From: Planctomicrobium piriforme
Lineage (GTDB): Bacteria; Planctomycetota; Planctomycetia; Planctomycetales; Planctomycetaceae
Length of the DNA stretch: 64,000 bases
Assembly: GCF_900113665.1 (NCBI RefSeq)
Contig: NZ_FOQD01000009.1
Span: forward strand, 1 to 64,000
Reading direction: 5' to 3'
The notes below the pieces were generated by a model. The model had not been told where the DNA came from and ran no database searches. It worked only from the letters and a program-made list of their open reading frames with translations. The position numbers and the translations under genes were made by a program. Of this stretch, positions 1 through 9,824 are shown one piece after another. Each line of letters begins with the position of its first letter. The stretch's first letter is position 1.

Positions 1-30
1 GCTTTTTGAGGCACTTTCCGTCAAAAACCC

Positions 31-52
31 GCCTGTTTCAGAACAGGCTTTT
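31..52. terminator. Hairpin with T-run, probable intrinsic terminator
   Basis: GCCTGTT at 31-37 pairs perfectly with AACAGGC at 42-48 around a 4-nt loop and is followed by TTTT on the plus strand. On the minus strand it is followed by GGGTTTTTG. It could therefore end transcription of a gene left of the window, or of the minus-strand DUF1501 operon whose last stop lies at 197, or both. Confidence 0.6.
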
Positions 53-94
53 CCTAACCAGTTGAAACTGTTCGACTAATAGCCGGACAGTTGT

Positions 95-193
95 GATCCG
101 AAGCACGAAATCCGAAACAAATTCCAATGCTCAAAACTCAAAAAGCCTCAATCGCCCCGTGTTTCGGATTTCGATATTCGTGCTTCGAATTTC
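95..193. repeat. Family A intergenic inverted repeat, copy 1
   Basis: The left arm at 95-118 contains GAAGCACGAAATCCGAAAC. The right arm at 161-193 reads GTTTCGGATTTCG, then TTCGTGCTTCG, and pairs with it apart from a short bulge. The same words recur at 20605-20741 and 32638-32748. This copy sits directly behind the stop of the DUF1501 gene. It could form a long hairpin in RNA or a cruciform in DNA. Confidence 0.75.
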
Positions 194-196
194 GCA

Positions 197-1627
197 TTAC
201 GTCAGAATGTCATGAATGACATGCCCGTGGACGTCGGTGAGCCGCATGTCGCGGGAGCTGAAGCGAAATGTCGTCTGCGTATGATCGAGCCCGAGCAGGT
301 GCAGCATTGTGGCGTGCAGGTCGTGAATTTCGAGTTTGTTCTCGACGGTCTTGTAGCCCCAGTCGTCGGTGCGGCCGTAGCTGAGGCCTCCTTTGACACC
401 GCCGCCGGCGAGCCACATCGAGAAGCCGAACTGGTTGTGATCGCGGCCGTCGGCCCCCTGGGCAAACGGCGTGCGTCCGAACTCGCCGGTCCAGACGACG
501 AGCGTTTCGTCGAACAACCCTCGCTGCTTGAGATCGGATAACAGGGCGGCGACAGGCTGGTCGATCGTGCGGGAGTTCTTCTCGTGGCCGTCTTTGAGGT
601 TGGAGTGCTGGTCCCAGCGGTCGCCGTTGCCGGCAGGGCAGGTGAGTTCGATGAACCGAACCCCGCGCTCGACCATCCGCCGCGCCAAAAGACACTGTCG
701 GGCGAAGACCTGCGTCCCCTTCCATTCGGCGTTCAGGCCATACATTTCCTGCGTCGCCTGTGACTCGCTCGAGATGTCGACAAGGTCCGGCACGGCGGAC
801 TGCATGCGGAAGGCGAGTTCCTGATTGGCGATGGCAGCTTCGATCTGGTCGACCCGACCGATGCTGGCGAGCGACTGTTCGTCGAGTTGTTTCAGGAAAT
901 CGAGTTTCTGTCGCTGCAGTCGCGGCGTGGCTTCGGTGGGCTGAATGTTGGCGATGGGAACCGCGCCCGGCTTGATCACCGAGCCCTGGTAGGCGGCGGG
1001 GAGGAAGCCGGAGTTGAAGTTATCGAGACCGCCGGGGGGAATGAGACCGCCGTTCAGCACGACGAAACCGGGAAGATTCTCGGACTCGCTGCCGAGTCCG
1101 TAACCGACCCACGCCCCCATGCTGGGGCGGCCCTGCAAGCCGGAGCCGGTGTGCAGGAAGTAGTTGGCGGACGTGTGTTCCGGGAACCGGGAGGTCATCG
1201 ACTTGATGACGCACAGGTCATCGGCATGGGCGGTGAGATGCGGAAACAGGCTGCTGATCCACTGTCCGCTCTCGCCGTGTTGTTTGAAGGTCCAGGGGGA
1301 CTTGAGCACTTTGCCGACGTTGTTGAACTGAGTCGGTTCCAGTTTGCCGATGGCGGTGCGGGGGTCTTCGCCATGATGTTTTTCGAGCAGCGGCTTGTAA
1401 TCGAACGTGTCGATCTGAGAGGGACCTCCATCCATATAGAGGAAGATCACGCTCCGGACGCGGGGCGGGAAATGCGTGAGTTTGGGGGCGAGGGGATTGG
1501 CATTTGCCGCAAGTCCGGATCGCGCCAGGAGAGCGGTCGCGGCGACCGCGCCAAAACCGCCGGCACAGCGGGCGAGCATGGCACGTCGCGAGAGCGGATG
1601 GTGGCCAGTCGAGAAGGGGGAGTGCAT
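197..1627 (-). CDS. DUF1501 domain-containing protein, Tat-exported
   Basis: A 476-residue protein of the DUF1501 family, which has a sulfatase/alkaline-phosphatase-like fold and is greatly expanded in Planctomycetes. The N-terminus carries a twin-arginine motif (SRRAML, about residues 14-19) followed by a hydrophobic Ala-rich segment ending in GLAAN, so export by the Tat system is likely. The family hallmark FLYMDGGPSQIDTFD lies near residues 62-76, and a C-terminal GEFGRTPFAQG...GRDH block is present. It lies 33 bp downstream of a PSD1 cytochrome gene on the same strand, the usual pairing for these families, so the two are probably co-transcribed. The substrate is unknown; sulfated or complex carbohydrate processing is often proposed for such pairs but is not proven here. 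Confidence 0.93.
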   Translation of the reverse strand: MHSPFSTGHHPLSRRAMLARCAGGFGAVAATALLARSGLAANANPLAPKLTHFPPRVRSVIFLYMDGGPSQIDTFDYKPLLEKHHGEDPRTAIGKLEPTQFNNVGKVLKSPWTFKQHGESGQWISSLFPHLTAHADDLCVIKSMTSRFPEHTSANYFLHTGSGLQGRPSMGAWVGYGLGSESENLPGFVVLNGGLIPPGGLDNFNSGFLPAAYQGSVIKPGAVPIANIQPTEATPRLQRQKLDFLKQLDEQSLASIGRVDQIEAAIANQELAFRMQSAVPDLVDISSESQATQEMYGLNAEWKGTQVFARQCLLARRMVERGVRFIELTCPAGNGDRWDQHSNLKDGHEKNSRTIDQPVAALLSDLKQRGLFDETLVVWTGEFGRTPFAQGADGRDHNQFGFSMWLAGGGVKGGLSYGRTDDWGYKTVENKLEIHDLHATMLHLLGLDHTQTTFRFSSRDMRLTDVHGHVIHDILT

Positions 1628-1660
1628 GTTGAATTGCCGTTCAGAGCGTGGCGTTCGTTA

Positions 1661-4600
1661 CTACTGCAGAAAGACGAACTCTTTCTTGTTGAGCAGCATG
1701 TGGCACAGGTCGGCCCAATGCTGGTCGTCTGAGCCTGTCGGGGTCGCGGAGCGTTGTTGTTGCAGGAACTGTTCGGAGGCGAGGGCTTCTGCGGCGGTCG
1801 GGTCTCTGGCGAAGGCCTGGCGGAAGGCGAGGGTCAGGCGCTGCGCGTCGTCGGGTGCTTCTGCTTTGAGCCGTACTGACCAGAGCCGGGCCTGTTCGAC
1901 GACGAAGGGATCGTTCATGAGGATCAGGGATTGAGCCGGGACGTTGGAGACGGCGCGGCGGCCCATGCAACTGAAGGGGCTCGGTTGATCGAAGGTGAGG
2001 AGCAGCGGGGCGAGGAAGTTACGGCGTGTCTCCTGATACAGGCTGCGCCGACCGGCGCCATCGAGCGGGCCGCTCTCTTTCGGTTGTCCGCGACCCTGCA
2101 TGAAGGGGGTAATGTGCACCGGCACGCTGGGGCCGAACATCGTCAAGTCGAGACGGCCTGATACCGCGAGCATCGCGTCGCGAATGCCTTCTGCGGTGAG
2201 GCGGCGGATGGGCATGCGGTGCAGCAGGATGTTCTCGGGATCGCGCTCTTCGGCGGCGGCATCCTGCGGACTGCTCGACATCCGATAGGTCTGCGAAAGG
2301 ACGATGGTGCGGAGGGAATGCTTCAGCGATTGCCCGTGCTGATCGAAGTCGGCGGCGAGCCAGTCGAGGAGTTCGGGGTGCGACGGCGGCTGGCCCATCA
2401 CGCCGAAGTCATCGACGCTGGGAACGATGCCGCGTCCGAAGAGATGATGCCAAAGGCGATTGACGATGACCCGTGAGCGAAAGGGGTTCGACGACGCGGT
2501 GAGACGGTCGGCGAGTTCGAGTCGGCCGCTGCCGTGAAGGACAGGGGGCTGATCTTCACCGGCAATCGCGACCAGGAAACGGCGGGGAACGTTCTCGCCG
2601 AAACTGGCGTCGCTGCCGCGGATATGGACTGGTTCGTCGAGCCCGTGGCCTTCGGCAATGGCCAGGACGGGGATCGGCGTCGGGACTTCTTTCGCCCGTT
2701 GCACGAGACCTGAGTGCAAGGGTTTGATGCGTGCAGCAGTCTCAAGCAATTGGTGCCGCAGCAGCCAGTTGATGAGTTCGGCGGAATCGGGCGTGAGGTT
2801 CCCCTGAGCGGCGGTAGCGAGAGCGTCGCCCCAGTTTCGCTGACATGCTTCGGCGAGACTGGCTCGCGAGGTGACGGATGCGTTGTGCGCGAGTTCGAGC
2901 GACAGCGGGGAGGGGGGATCAATCGGGGCATCGCGATCGGACATCCAGATTTCGTCGATCGCAACTTCGCCGTCGCCGTGGTCGAGGACTTCGAAATAGG
3001 CACGACGACCGAGGTGATTGCCCAAGTCGCCAGATTGCGTGACCCAGGCCCAGTTGCCTGCGGTGTCGGCATCCTTGCGAGTCGCTTGCGCGAAGAGAAG
3101 CGGCTGGAAGACATCCATGAAGTAGTTTTCGATCACCAGCCGCAGAGTGACATTTTTGCCCCGCAGTCGGGTATGGATGCGCGGTTGTGCGAGCGTGAAG
3201 ACTGGTGACCGCAGGCTGCCGCGCAGATTTGAAGAACGCTGCCCGCTGTCGGCGGTTCCGGGAATGGCGAGGGCGGCATGCTTTGACGAGAGATCGAGAC
3301 GAGTGCCGTGCAGGGGACTCGATCCGAAGGCGACGCCCGTTGGAATCCAGCCTTTCCAGTTGTCGGTTTCGAATGCGGAGAGACAGGTTGCATTTTGTCG
3401 GCCGGACTGAGCCTGCTTGTCGGTCTGTTCGAGTTCCACCAGCAAAGCCGCGCGACGTGCGGAGAAATCCTGATCGCTCCCTTTGGCGAGAGTGCGGCAG
3501 GCATAGAGCGGGTGCGAACAGGCTTTAAGTGCTTCGTCTTCGAATGCCTGAACCCAGCGGCTGAGTTCAGCAGGGTCGATTTGATGCTCGGCGGCAATAC
3601 GGGCGAGGGCAGTGGAGCGGTTGGTTGCCGACGGTAGTGAAAGGACATCCCAACAGGCGAGCAGCGTTTTCTGAAGAGTTGTTGATTGCGCGAGCGGCTC
3701 GCGGCTCAGTGAGGAACTGAGCGACTGGTCTGCAGCGGCTCGAAGTTCATCGATGCTGCCGACAGCGGCGGTGATTTCGCCGCGGGGATCAAGCCAGGCT
3801 TCCTCGCGGTGAGAACTGTTCAGAACGCCGTACAGGGCGTAGTAGTCTTCCTTGGAGATGGCATCGAACTTGTGGTCGTGACAACGGGCACAGGCGACGG
3901 AGAGTCCCAGGAACGCGCGACTGAAAACATCGATCTGGTTTTCGACGCGAGTGGAGAGATCTGCACGAACGTCTGTGGGAGCGTGTACGGCTTCACCCAG
4001 AAACCAGAAACCGGTGCCGATGACAGACTCGTTGGTCTGGTCGCCGGGATTGAGGCGAGGGTTGGCAAGCAGATCGCCGGCAACGTGTTCGCGCAGCAAC
4101 TGGTCGTACGGGACATCGGCGTTGAGGGCGCGGATCAGGTAATCGCGGTAGCGATGGGCGTAATGAATGGGATAGTCGAACTCATGCCCGTGGGTTTCTG
4201 CATAGCGAACGAGATCCATCCAGTGGCGAGCCCATTTTTCACCGAAGCGGGGAGACTGAAGGAGTTTGTCGACAACATGGGCGTCGGCCGAATCGCTGGT
4301 GTCGGCGAGGTCGGCAGCAAGTTCTGCGGGCGTCGGAGGAAGACCCGTGAGATCGAAGTAGACGCGGCGGAGCCAAAGGGATCGATCAGCCGGCGGCGCG
4401 GGGTTAAGCGATTCCTGTTCGAGGCGAGCGAGGATGAACTGGTCGATCGGACCTTTCGGCCAGGCGGCGTTCTTGGCAGTCGGAGGGGTGACGGTTTGTA
4501 CCGGCTGCCAGGACCAGTGTTCTGCTCGGCGCTGCTGAAGGTTGAACGGCTTGGGGCCGGCGTGGGCGACGGGTGCAGCTTCGGCGGGCCAGGGGGCGCC

Positions 4601-4966
4601 GTTCTTCACCCATTGCTCAAGCTGGGCGATGTCTGCATCCGGGAGCTTGCCGCGAGGTGGCATTTCGTACTGCCCATAATGTACGGCGTCGATGAACAGG
4701 CTGTCCGCCGGTGCGCCGGGCACGAGGGCCGTGCCGGAATCCCCGCCGCGCAGGAAGCCTTCACGGGTGTCGAGAGTGAGATTGGCTTCGACCCGTTTCG
4801 CCTGCTGGCTGTGACATTCGTAGCAGTGCTTGACCAGCAGGGGACGAACCTGCTTTTCGAAGTGTTCGAGGGCTGCGGGATCATCGGCGAACAGAGGCGC
4901 GGCACCGGCCAGCAGGACGAATGCTGCGGCGATAGGCCAGGCTGTTCGGACGAGTGATGAGGGCAT
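1661..4966 (-). CDS. PSD1/planctomycete cytochrome C domain protein
   Basis: About 1101 residues from the ATG at 4966. That start is preferred over an upstream one at 5077 because it begins directly with a signal peptide (MPSSLVRTAW then a hydrophobic stretch to ADD). Domains in order: PSCyt1-type haem domain with CYECH near residues 46-51, DUF1549 (PSCyt2) at about 130-360 ending in a second haem-like CARCH motif near 355, a central beta-rich insert at about 500-680, and DUF1553 (PSD1) in the last 330 residues. The two CxxCH motifs suggest covalent c-type haem and an extracytoplasmic redox role. The DUF1501 gene follows 33 bp downstream. The insert differs from the LamG-like insert of the paralogue at 34224-37331, which hints at different ligands. 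Confidence 0.93.
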   Translation of the reverse strand: MPSSLVRTAWPIAAAFVLLAGAAPLFADDPAALEHFEKQVRPLLVKHCYECHSQQAKRVEANLTLDTREGFLRGGDSGTALVPGAPADSLFIDAVHYGQYEMPPRGKLPDADIAQLEQWVKNGAPWPAEAAPVAHAGPKPFNLQQRRAEHWSWQPVQTVTPPTAKNAAWPKGPIDQFILARLEQESLNPAPPADRSLWLRRVYFDLTGLPPTPAELAADLADTSDSADAHVVDKLLQSPRFGEKWARHWMDLVRYAETHGHEFDYPIHYAHRYRDYLIRALNADVPYDQLLREHVAGDLLANPRLNPGDQTNESVIGTGFWFLGEAVHAPTDVRADLSTRVENQIDVFSRAFLGLSVACARCHDHKFDAISKEDYYALYGVLNSSHREEAWLDPRGEITAAVGSIDELRAAADQSLSSSLSREPLAQSTTLQKTLLACWDVLSLPSATNRSTALARIAAEHQIDPAELSRWVQAFEDEALKACSHPLYACRTLAKGSDQDFSARRAALLVELEQTDKQAQSGRQNATCLSAFETDNWKGWIPTGVAFGSSPLHGTRLDLSSKHAALAIPGTADSGQRSSNLRGSLRSPVFTLAQPRIHTRLRGKNVTLRLVIENYFMDVFQPLLFAQATRKDADTAGNWAWVTQSGDLGNHLGRRAYFEVLDHGDGEVAIDEIWMSDRDAPIDPPSPLSLELAHNASVTSRASLAEACQRNWGDALATAAQGNLTPDSAELINWLLRHQLLETAARIKPLHSGLVQRAKEVPTPIPVLAIAEGHGLDEPVHIRGSDASFGENVPRRFLVAIAGEDQPPVLHGSGRLELADRLTASSNPFRSRVIVNRLWHHLFGRGIVPSVDDFGVMGQPPSHPELLDWLAADFDQHGQSLKHSLRTIVLSQTYRMSSSPQDAAAEERDPENILLHRMPIRRLTAEGIRDAMLAVSGRLDLTMFGPSVPVHITPFMQGRGQPKESGPLDGAGRRSLYQETRRNFLAPLLLTFDQPSPFSCMGRRAVSNVPAQSLILMNDPFVVEQARLWSVRLKAEAPDDAQRLTLAFRQAFARDPTAAEALASEQFLQQQRSATPTGSDDQHWADLCHMLLNKKEFVFLQ

Positions 4967-5199
4967 ACATGACACCGCTGCGGATTGGGCGTTCTGCCAA
5001 GGGGGTGGGAACCGGGTGCTAACGCCCGGCGGCTGGTTGGCGTCTATCAGCCGGAACGCTCTAGCGTCCCGTTCCATCGATCAAACAGGTCTGTTTTGGG
5101 GCGACGACGCAGCACCGGCAAGACTAAGCGATCCGATGGGCATTCGCGAGAAGTTTTCTGCCTTCTGGCGACCAACTGCCAACCACCCGCTACCCACTG

Positions 5200-8100
5200 T
5201 CACTTATACACCGGGGAGTCCTTTTCTCCGCCGGAGATGATGTAGGCCATCAGGTCTTTGAGTTCTTCGGGATTGAGGGAGTCGAGCAGTCCGACCGGCA
5301 TTTGGGAAATGGGGGAAGGATGAATTTCTTCGACCTGAGATTTTTTAAGCACTTTGGGAAGCGCATCGGCATCGGGGGTGTAGACGTGCAGTTCGTCGCC
5401 GATCTGGACCGCGCGGCCCAGCAGCACCTGACCGTCCGTGGTGACCACCTGTTGCGAGGCATACTGGTCGGAGATCACTTTGCTGGGTTCGATGATGGCG
5501 TCGAACAGGTCCGGCGGCGGGAACTTCTTGCTGGCGGTGGAGAGGTCAGGACCGATGGAACCCCCTTCGCCGTTGAAGCGATGGCACTTGCTGCAACTCA
5601 CGGCGTGGAACAGTTGTCGACCGTGGTCGTAGTTCCGCTTGGTCAGTTTCTCGCCCAGGTTGGCGAGCGCCTCATCGCGGGTCCATTTGCGGCCGGGGCC
5701 TTTGGGCGGGTCGACTTTGGGAAGCGCGCTGAAGAGCGAGACATTCGTGAGCGGCTGCAAGGCAACCTGATCCGTGGGGGAGCAGGTGAGCAAGGCGTCA
5801 TCGCGCATCTGTGAGAGGAAGCGTGAGAAGCTATGACCGCCGGGGCGTTTGGCGGCATCGATGAAGAACTGGAAGTATTCCTGCCGCTGGGGGAGGGTCC
5901 AGCCTTCTTTCTGATTTCGCAGGACGAACGCGAAGTGAATCGCGCGGGAGGGGGGCATGTTCTCCAGCATCTTGCCGACCGTGCCGCCGTAGTTGCTGCG
6001 ACCGACCAGCGAACCCCAATCGGGAATCGGCTCAGGTCCGAGATTCCGCATCAGGTCGAGCGTTTTGGTGACGACGCCGGGGGCGTTCAGGAAGACCAGC
6101 AGTTGGGCGAGTTCCGCATTCACCGGGTACGACTTCGCCGGATAGAGGGGATCGAGCCTGGAGATCACTTTCTGCCGCCAGGCATCGTCTGGTGCGCCGA
6201 GTCGGGAGAAAGCGAGCTCATAAGCCCGCAGCAGCGCCAGTTGCGGTTGTTCGTCGAGTGCGGAAACGTCGATCGGTTGCAGGGCGGTCAGGATCGCAGG
6301 GAGGTCGGCCGCAGCGCCCTGTCGCGCGAGGGCGATCATGGCGGTGATGCGGGCGAGCGGAGTGAGAGAAGCGTCGGTGAGTGCCCTTTGCTTCCAACTG
6401 TCGACCGGCTGGGCTTCGAGGGCGATGCGAGCGGCATAGCGGATGAAGCGGTCGGCGTTGCCGAGCTGGGCGAAGATGGCATTCAGGTCGCCGCCGGGGT
6501 GGCCCTGCATTTTTTCGAGCGACTGACGAAGTGTGCGGTCTGCTTGCCCGGCGGCATTGTGAGCGTCGACAGGGGCGGTGGATTCGCTGCCGACGTAGCG
6601 AATGCGATAGAGCGTCGACTGCGTGCCGCGTCCGCCGGCGGTGAAGTAGAGTGCGCCGTCCGCGCCGATCGTGGCGTCGGTCACCTGCATCGGCTGTCCA
6701 ACGGCAAATTCTTCCTTCATTCCGGTGTAGGACGATCCGGATGGAGTCAGATGAATGGCGTAGATCGTGCTGTAGGTCCAGTCGAGAATAAACAGTGACT
6801 GCTGGTACTTCTCTGGGAACTTCGCGCCGTAACCGAAGACGATGCCGACGGGGGAACCGGGACCGATTTCAATTGTCGGCGGGAGGGAGTCTTCGAAGTA
6901 GGGGGGCCATTTGCCGGTCCCACTCCGCCAGCCGAATTCGCTGCCGTCGGTGACGTGGCAAACACGGGTGGGCCGATACCAGGGCGCGCCGAGATCCCAT
7001 TCCATGTCGGCGTCGTAAGAGAAGAGTTCGCCGTCGGCGTTGAAGGCGATGTCGTATTCGTTGCGGAAGCCGGTACTGATGATCTCGCGCTGTTTCCCTT
7101 CGGGATCGACGCGAATCACCCAGCCGCCGGGTGCGAGCACTCCCGCCGCGAAACCGTTGGCGTCCCAGCGACGCGGGAGGAGATGATCCTCGCTCCAGTT
7201 TCTCGGCACCTTGCTGTCGGTGATGTCGTCAGGCAGTTTGGTGAAATTGCCGGCGCAGATGTAAAGCGACTTGCCGTCGGGGCTGAGGATCACAGCGTGG
7301 GGACCATGTTCGCCGCCGCCGTTCATTTTGACGAGATGCTCGTCGGAGTCGACAAGCCCGTCGCCGTTCGTATCGCGCAAACGGTGCAGGCCGGAGTTCG
7401 ATCCTCCGTTCACAACCCCATACAGGGCGTCAAAGGCATAGCAGAGTCCCTGAAAACCGCTGACCGACACCGGCAGCTTCTGGACGGTCGTTTCGGTGCC
7501 GTCGTGGCCGGGTGTGATAAGAAAGAGTCCGGCTCCCTGCTGATCGGACGCGAGTAGCCGACCTTGGGGATCGGTCGTGAGTGAGACCCAGGAGCCCATC
7601 GAACGGGGAACTTCGAACACCTGTTCGATCACAAAGCCTTCCGGCACTTTGGCGTTTTTGGCGGGTTCAGGCAGTTCGCTGGCGGTGAGGCCATCGCTGA
7701 GAGCCGAGCCGAACGCTTTCGCGGTGATCGATTTCGTCCAGGGGAGTTTCTCGTCGCCAAGGTCGCCTTTGATCTGCACGGCCGACCAGCCCTGGTCATT
7801 GAAGTCGGGGGCCTGCCATTTGTTGGGGGTTTCGTTCGTGGCGAGCCAGGCGGCATCGGTGACGACTGCATGGGCTTGTCCCTGTTCGTCGACGATCCGC
7901 AATTCGGCAATGGCCGCGCCAGAGCCAGTGTTATTACGGGCTTCGAGTGCAATGACATTGCGGCCTGGGACAAGGCGGGCTTTCACGTCGGCAGTTTCGA
8001 GGTTCTGCCAGCTCTTGCCTTCGAAGACTTTATGCCCGTTGACGTAGGCGGTGATTTCGTCGTCGGCCGTCGCGGCGAGACGGGCGGATTTCACTTGTCC

Positions 8101-8259
8101 GTTGAATTCAAAGGCCTTGCGAAGGCGGATGCTGGTTTCCGGTTTCGCATCTCCCAGCCAGACCCAATGAGGAGATTCCTCGGCAGCGGCCCAACGCCCG
8201 CTGAGAAGAAATGCGGCCACGAACAGCAGTCGGAAGGGTCGGAAAAACAGATCGCGCAT
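5200..8259 (-). CDS. PVC-type haem-binding CxxCH dehydrogenase
   Basis: About 1019 residues from the ATG at 8259, chosen because a typical signal peptide (MRDLFFRPFRLLFVAAFLLSG then AAAEES) starts there; the open frame extends further upstream without one. An N-terminal galactose-binding-like beta-sandwich (about residues 30-150) is followed by a beta-propeller 'membrane-bound dehydrogenase' domain beginning near GFVIEQVFEVP, a helical repeat-like region, and a C-terminal cytochrome c domain with SCSKCHRFNGEGG near residue 887 and a methionine-containing SQMPVGLLDSL close to the end. This architecture is typical of planctomycetes and verrucomicrobia and is thought to oxidise sugars or alcohols outside the cytoplasm. 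It lies 233 bp upstream of the PSD1 gene on the same strand. Confidence 0.92.
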   Translation of the reverse strand: MRDLFFRPFRLLFVAAFLLSGRWAAAEESPHWVWLGDAKPETSIRLRKAFEFNGQVKSARLAATADDEITAYVNGHKVFEGKSWQNLETADVKARLVPGRNVIALEARNNTGSGAAIAELRIVDEQGQAHAVVTDAAWLATNETPNKWQAPDFNDQGWSAVQIKGDLGDEKLPWTKSITAKAFGSALSDGLTASELPEPAKNAKVPEGFVIEQVFEVPRSMGSWVSLTTDPQGRLLASDQQGAGLFLITPGHDGTETTVQKLPVSVSGFQGLCYAFDALYGVVNGGSNSGLHRLRDTNGDGLVDSDEHLVKMNGGGEHGPHAVILSPDGKSLYICAGNFTKLPDDITDSKVPRNWSEDHLLPRRWDANGFAAGVLAPGGWVIRVDPEGKQREIISTGFRNEYDIAFNADGELFSYDADMEWDLGAPWYRPTRVCHVTDGSEFGWRSGTGKWPPYFEDSLPPTIEIGPGSPVGIVFGYGAKFPEKYQQSLFILDWTYSTIYAIHLTPSGSSYTGMKEEFAVGQPMQVTDATIGADGALYFTAGGRGTQSTLYRIRYVGSESTAPVDAHNAAGQADRTLRQSLEKMQGHPGGDLNAIFAQLGNADRFIRYAARIALEAQPVDSWKQRALTDASLTPLARITAMIALARQGAAADLPAILTALQPIDVSALDEQPQLALLRAYELAFSRLGAPDDAWRQKVISRLDPLYPAKSYPVNAELAQLLVFLNAPGVVTKTLDLMRNLGPEPIPDWGSLVGRSNYGGTVGKMLENMPPSRAIHFAFVLRNQKEGWTLPQRQEYFQFFIDAAKRPGGHSFSRFLSQMRDDALLTCSPTDQVALQPLTNVSLFSALPKVDPPKGPGRKWTRDEALANLGEKLTKRNYDHGRQLFHAVSCSKCHRFNGEGGSIGPDLSTASKKFPPPDLFDAIIEPSKVISDQYASQQVVTTDGQVLLGRAVQIGDELHVYTPDADALPKVLKKSQVEEIHPSPISQMPVGLLDSLNPEELKDLMAYIISGGEKDSPVYK

Positions 8260-8544
8260 CAGTGCGAGTCCTACAGGGGAGGGCCATCGGGCGGGTGCGA
8301 AACTTCCATCAAGGTTGGCTGATTCATCATGACGTAGCGCTCGTGTGGTCGGCAATGGAACAGCGGTGAGGAAAATGCGGTGTCAGAAAAAATGAAGCGA
8401 AAGCAGGATGAGGCGCAGAGAAAAATTTGATCCCAGAGTTCGTGTCCTTGCGTTGCAGAGGCTGGAGCCGGTGTTTGTTCCCGTTCTCGATTCCGTGTAC
8501 AACAGGGGAGCGGCACAGTTGGCGATGCGAACAACTTTCACTTC

Positions 8545-9189
8545 ATGTCAGGGCAGGACATGGCGGAATATCACGATTCCTTTGGCGACGAACAGCCGCA
8601 GCCGAAGCCGGGCATGAGTACCACCGTCAAGGTGCTGCTGGGGCTGAGCATTGGTGCGGCGTTGATGTGCCTGGTCTGTTGCGGCGGCGGCATCTGGTTC
8701 TGGAGCCGTGCCGTTTCCATGACGGAGAATCCCGAAGAAATCAAGACCCTCACGCAATCGATCGCGACGATCGACGTGCCGGAAGGGTTTCAGCCGAAAT
8801 TCGGCGTGACGATGGACATCTGGATCGTGATGAAAATGGCCGCATTTCAGGCCGGACCTCACGACACGCTGGTGCTGATGCAGATGACGATTCCCGGCGG
8901 GTTAACCGAAGAGCAGATGAAAGGCTCGTTCGATCAGCAGCTCAAGCAGAACAACCAGAAGCATATTGACGTCATTGAGCGCGAAGTCCGGACATTCAAA
9001 ATTGACGGCGTCGATCGTTCCTTTGAATTCATCAAGGGGACCGACCCTGAGACCAAGGCGCCGGTGCATGAAGTCCGGGGGCTTTTCCCCGGCCCCAACG
9101 GCATGATCTTTTTAATGCTGCAGGAAGATGGCGAGAACTGGAACGAGGAGCGGGCCGTGAAGCTCATCGAGTCGATTTCGACGAAGTGA
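8545..9189 (+). CDS. Single-pass membrane protein of unknown function
   Basis: 214 residues; an alternative ATG at 8560 would remove only five. A polar, Gln/Pro-containing N-terminus of about 27 residues precedes one transmembrane segment (VKVLLGLSIGAALMCLVCC, about 28-50) that includes two adjacent cysteines. The remaining ~160 residues look like a soluble, probably extracytoplasmic alpha/beta domain beginning with VPEGFQPKFGV. I do not recognise the family. Comparable small proteins with a Pro/Gln head, one membrane span and a VPEGF-type domain occur in planctomycetes. Its 3' end overlaps that of the convergent glycosylase gene by 26 bp. Confidence 0.8.
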   Translation: MSGQDMAEYHDSFGDEQPQPKPGMSTTVKVLLGLSIGAALMCLVCCGGGIWFWSRAVSMTENPEEIKTLTQSIATIDVPEGFQPKFGVTMDIWIVMKMAAFQAGPHDTLVLMQMTIPGGLTEEQMKGSFDQQLKQNNQKHIDVIEREVRTFKIDGVDRSFEFIKGTDPETKAPVHEVRGLFPGPNGMIFLMLQEDGENWNEERAVKLIESISTK

Positions 9190-9817
9190 TCTGCTCGATC
9201 TGTTTCAGGTCGCCGCTGCGCCACAGATACCAGCAGGCATAAGTGGCATAGGGCCGCCAGGGTGCGGCGACCTGCTGGCATGTCTCAAGGTCCGGCAAGG
9301 CGTCGAGGCCGTACAGGCGGCGGATGGCCGATTGGATGCCCAGGTCGCCATGTGGCAAAACGTCGGGCCTGCCCAGCGAGAACATCAGAAACATCTGAGC
9401 CGTCCAGACGCCGATTCCCTTCACTTCGGTGAGGGCGAGAATCACGTCGTCGTCGGACTTGCGGTGGAGCGAGTGCAGCGGCAGCCCGCCGGCGTGAACC
9501 CGTTCGGTGAGGTCGCGGACGTAGCGCAGTTTTTGTGGGGAGAGGCCTGCCGCGCGGAGGGCTTCGTCCGACACAGCGTGGATCGCCGTTGCAGTCAGTT
9601 TCTGCCGGCCGGCAGCCAGTTCGAGTTTCGCCCAGATCGATTTCGCGGCTGCGCCGGAAATCTGTTGTGAGACAATCGCCCGGAGCAGGGATTCATAGCG
9701 ATTCGTCTGCCGCTTCAATCCAAACGGTCCCACGGCGGCGATGACGTTCCGGAGAACGGGATCGTTCTTGCGAAGATGCCGCAGAGCCCTGGCGACGGTT
9801 TGAGGATCGAGCGACAT
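9164..9817 (-). CDS. AlkA-type DNA-3-methyladenine glycosylase
   Basis: 217 residues with the helix-hairpin-helix/GPD fold of the base-excision DNA glycosylases. The hairpin EVKGIGVWTAQMFLMF lies at about 131-146. The catalytic aspartate is D158 in the LPHGDLGIQSA motif, which matches AlkA/3-methyladenine glycosylase II. The helix YESLLRAIVSQQIS near 41-54 is also characteristic. It lacks the N-terminal beta domain of E. coli AlkA, so it is the short form common in bacteria. It should remove alkylated purines from DNA in the cytoplasm. The last 26 bp overlap the end of the convergent gene at 8545-9189. Confidence 0.93.
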   Translation of the reverse strand: MSLDPQTVARALRHLRKNDPVLRNVIAAVGPFGLKRQTNRYESLLRAIVSQQISGAAAKSIWAKLELAAGRQKLTATAIHAVSDEALRAAGLSPQKLRYVRDLTERVHAGGLPLHSLHRKSDDDVILALTEVKGIGVWTAQMFLMFSLGRPDVLPHGDLGIQSAIRRLYGLDALPDLETCQQVAAPWRPYATYACWYLWRSGDLKQIEQITSSKSTR

Positions 9818-9824
9818 GTGAACG

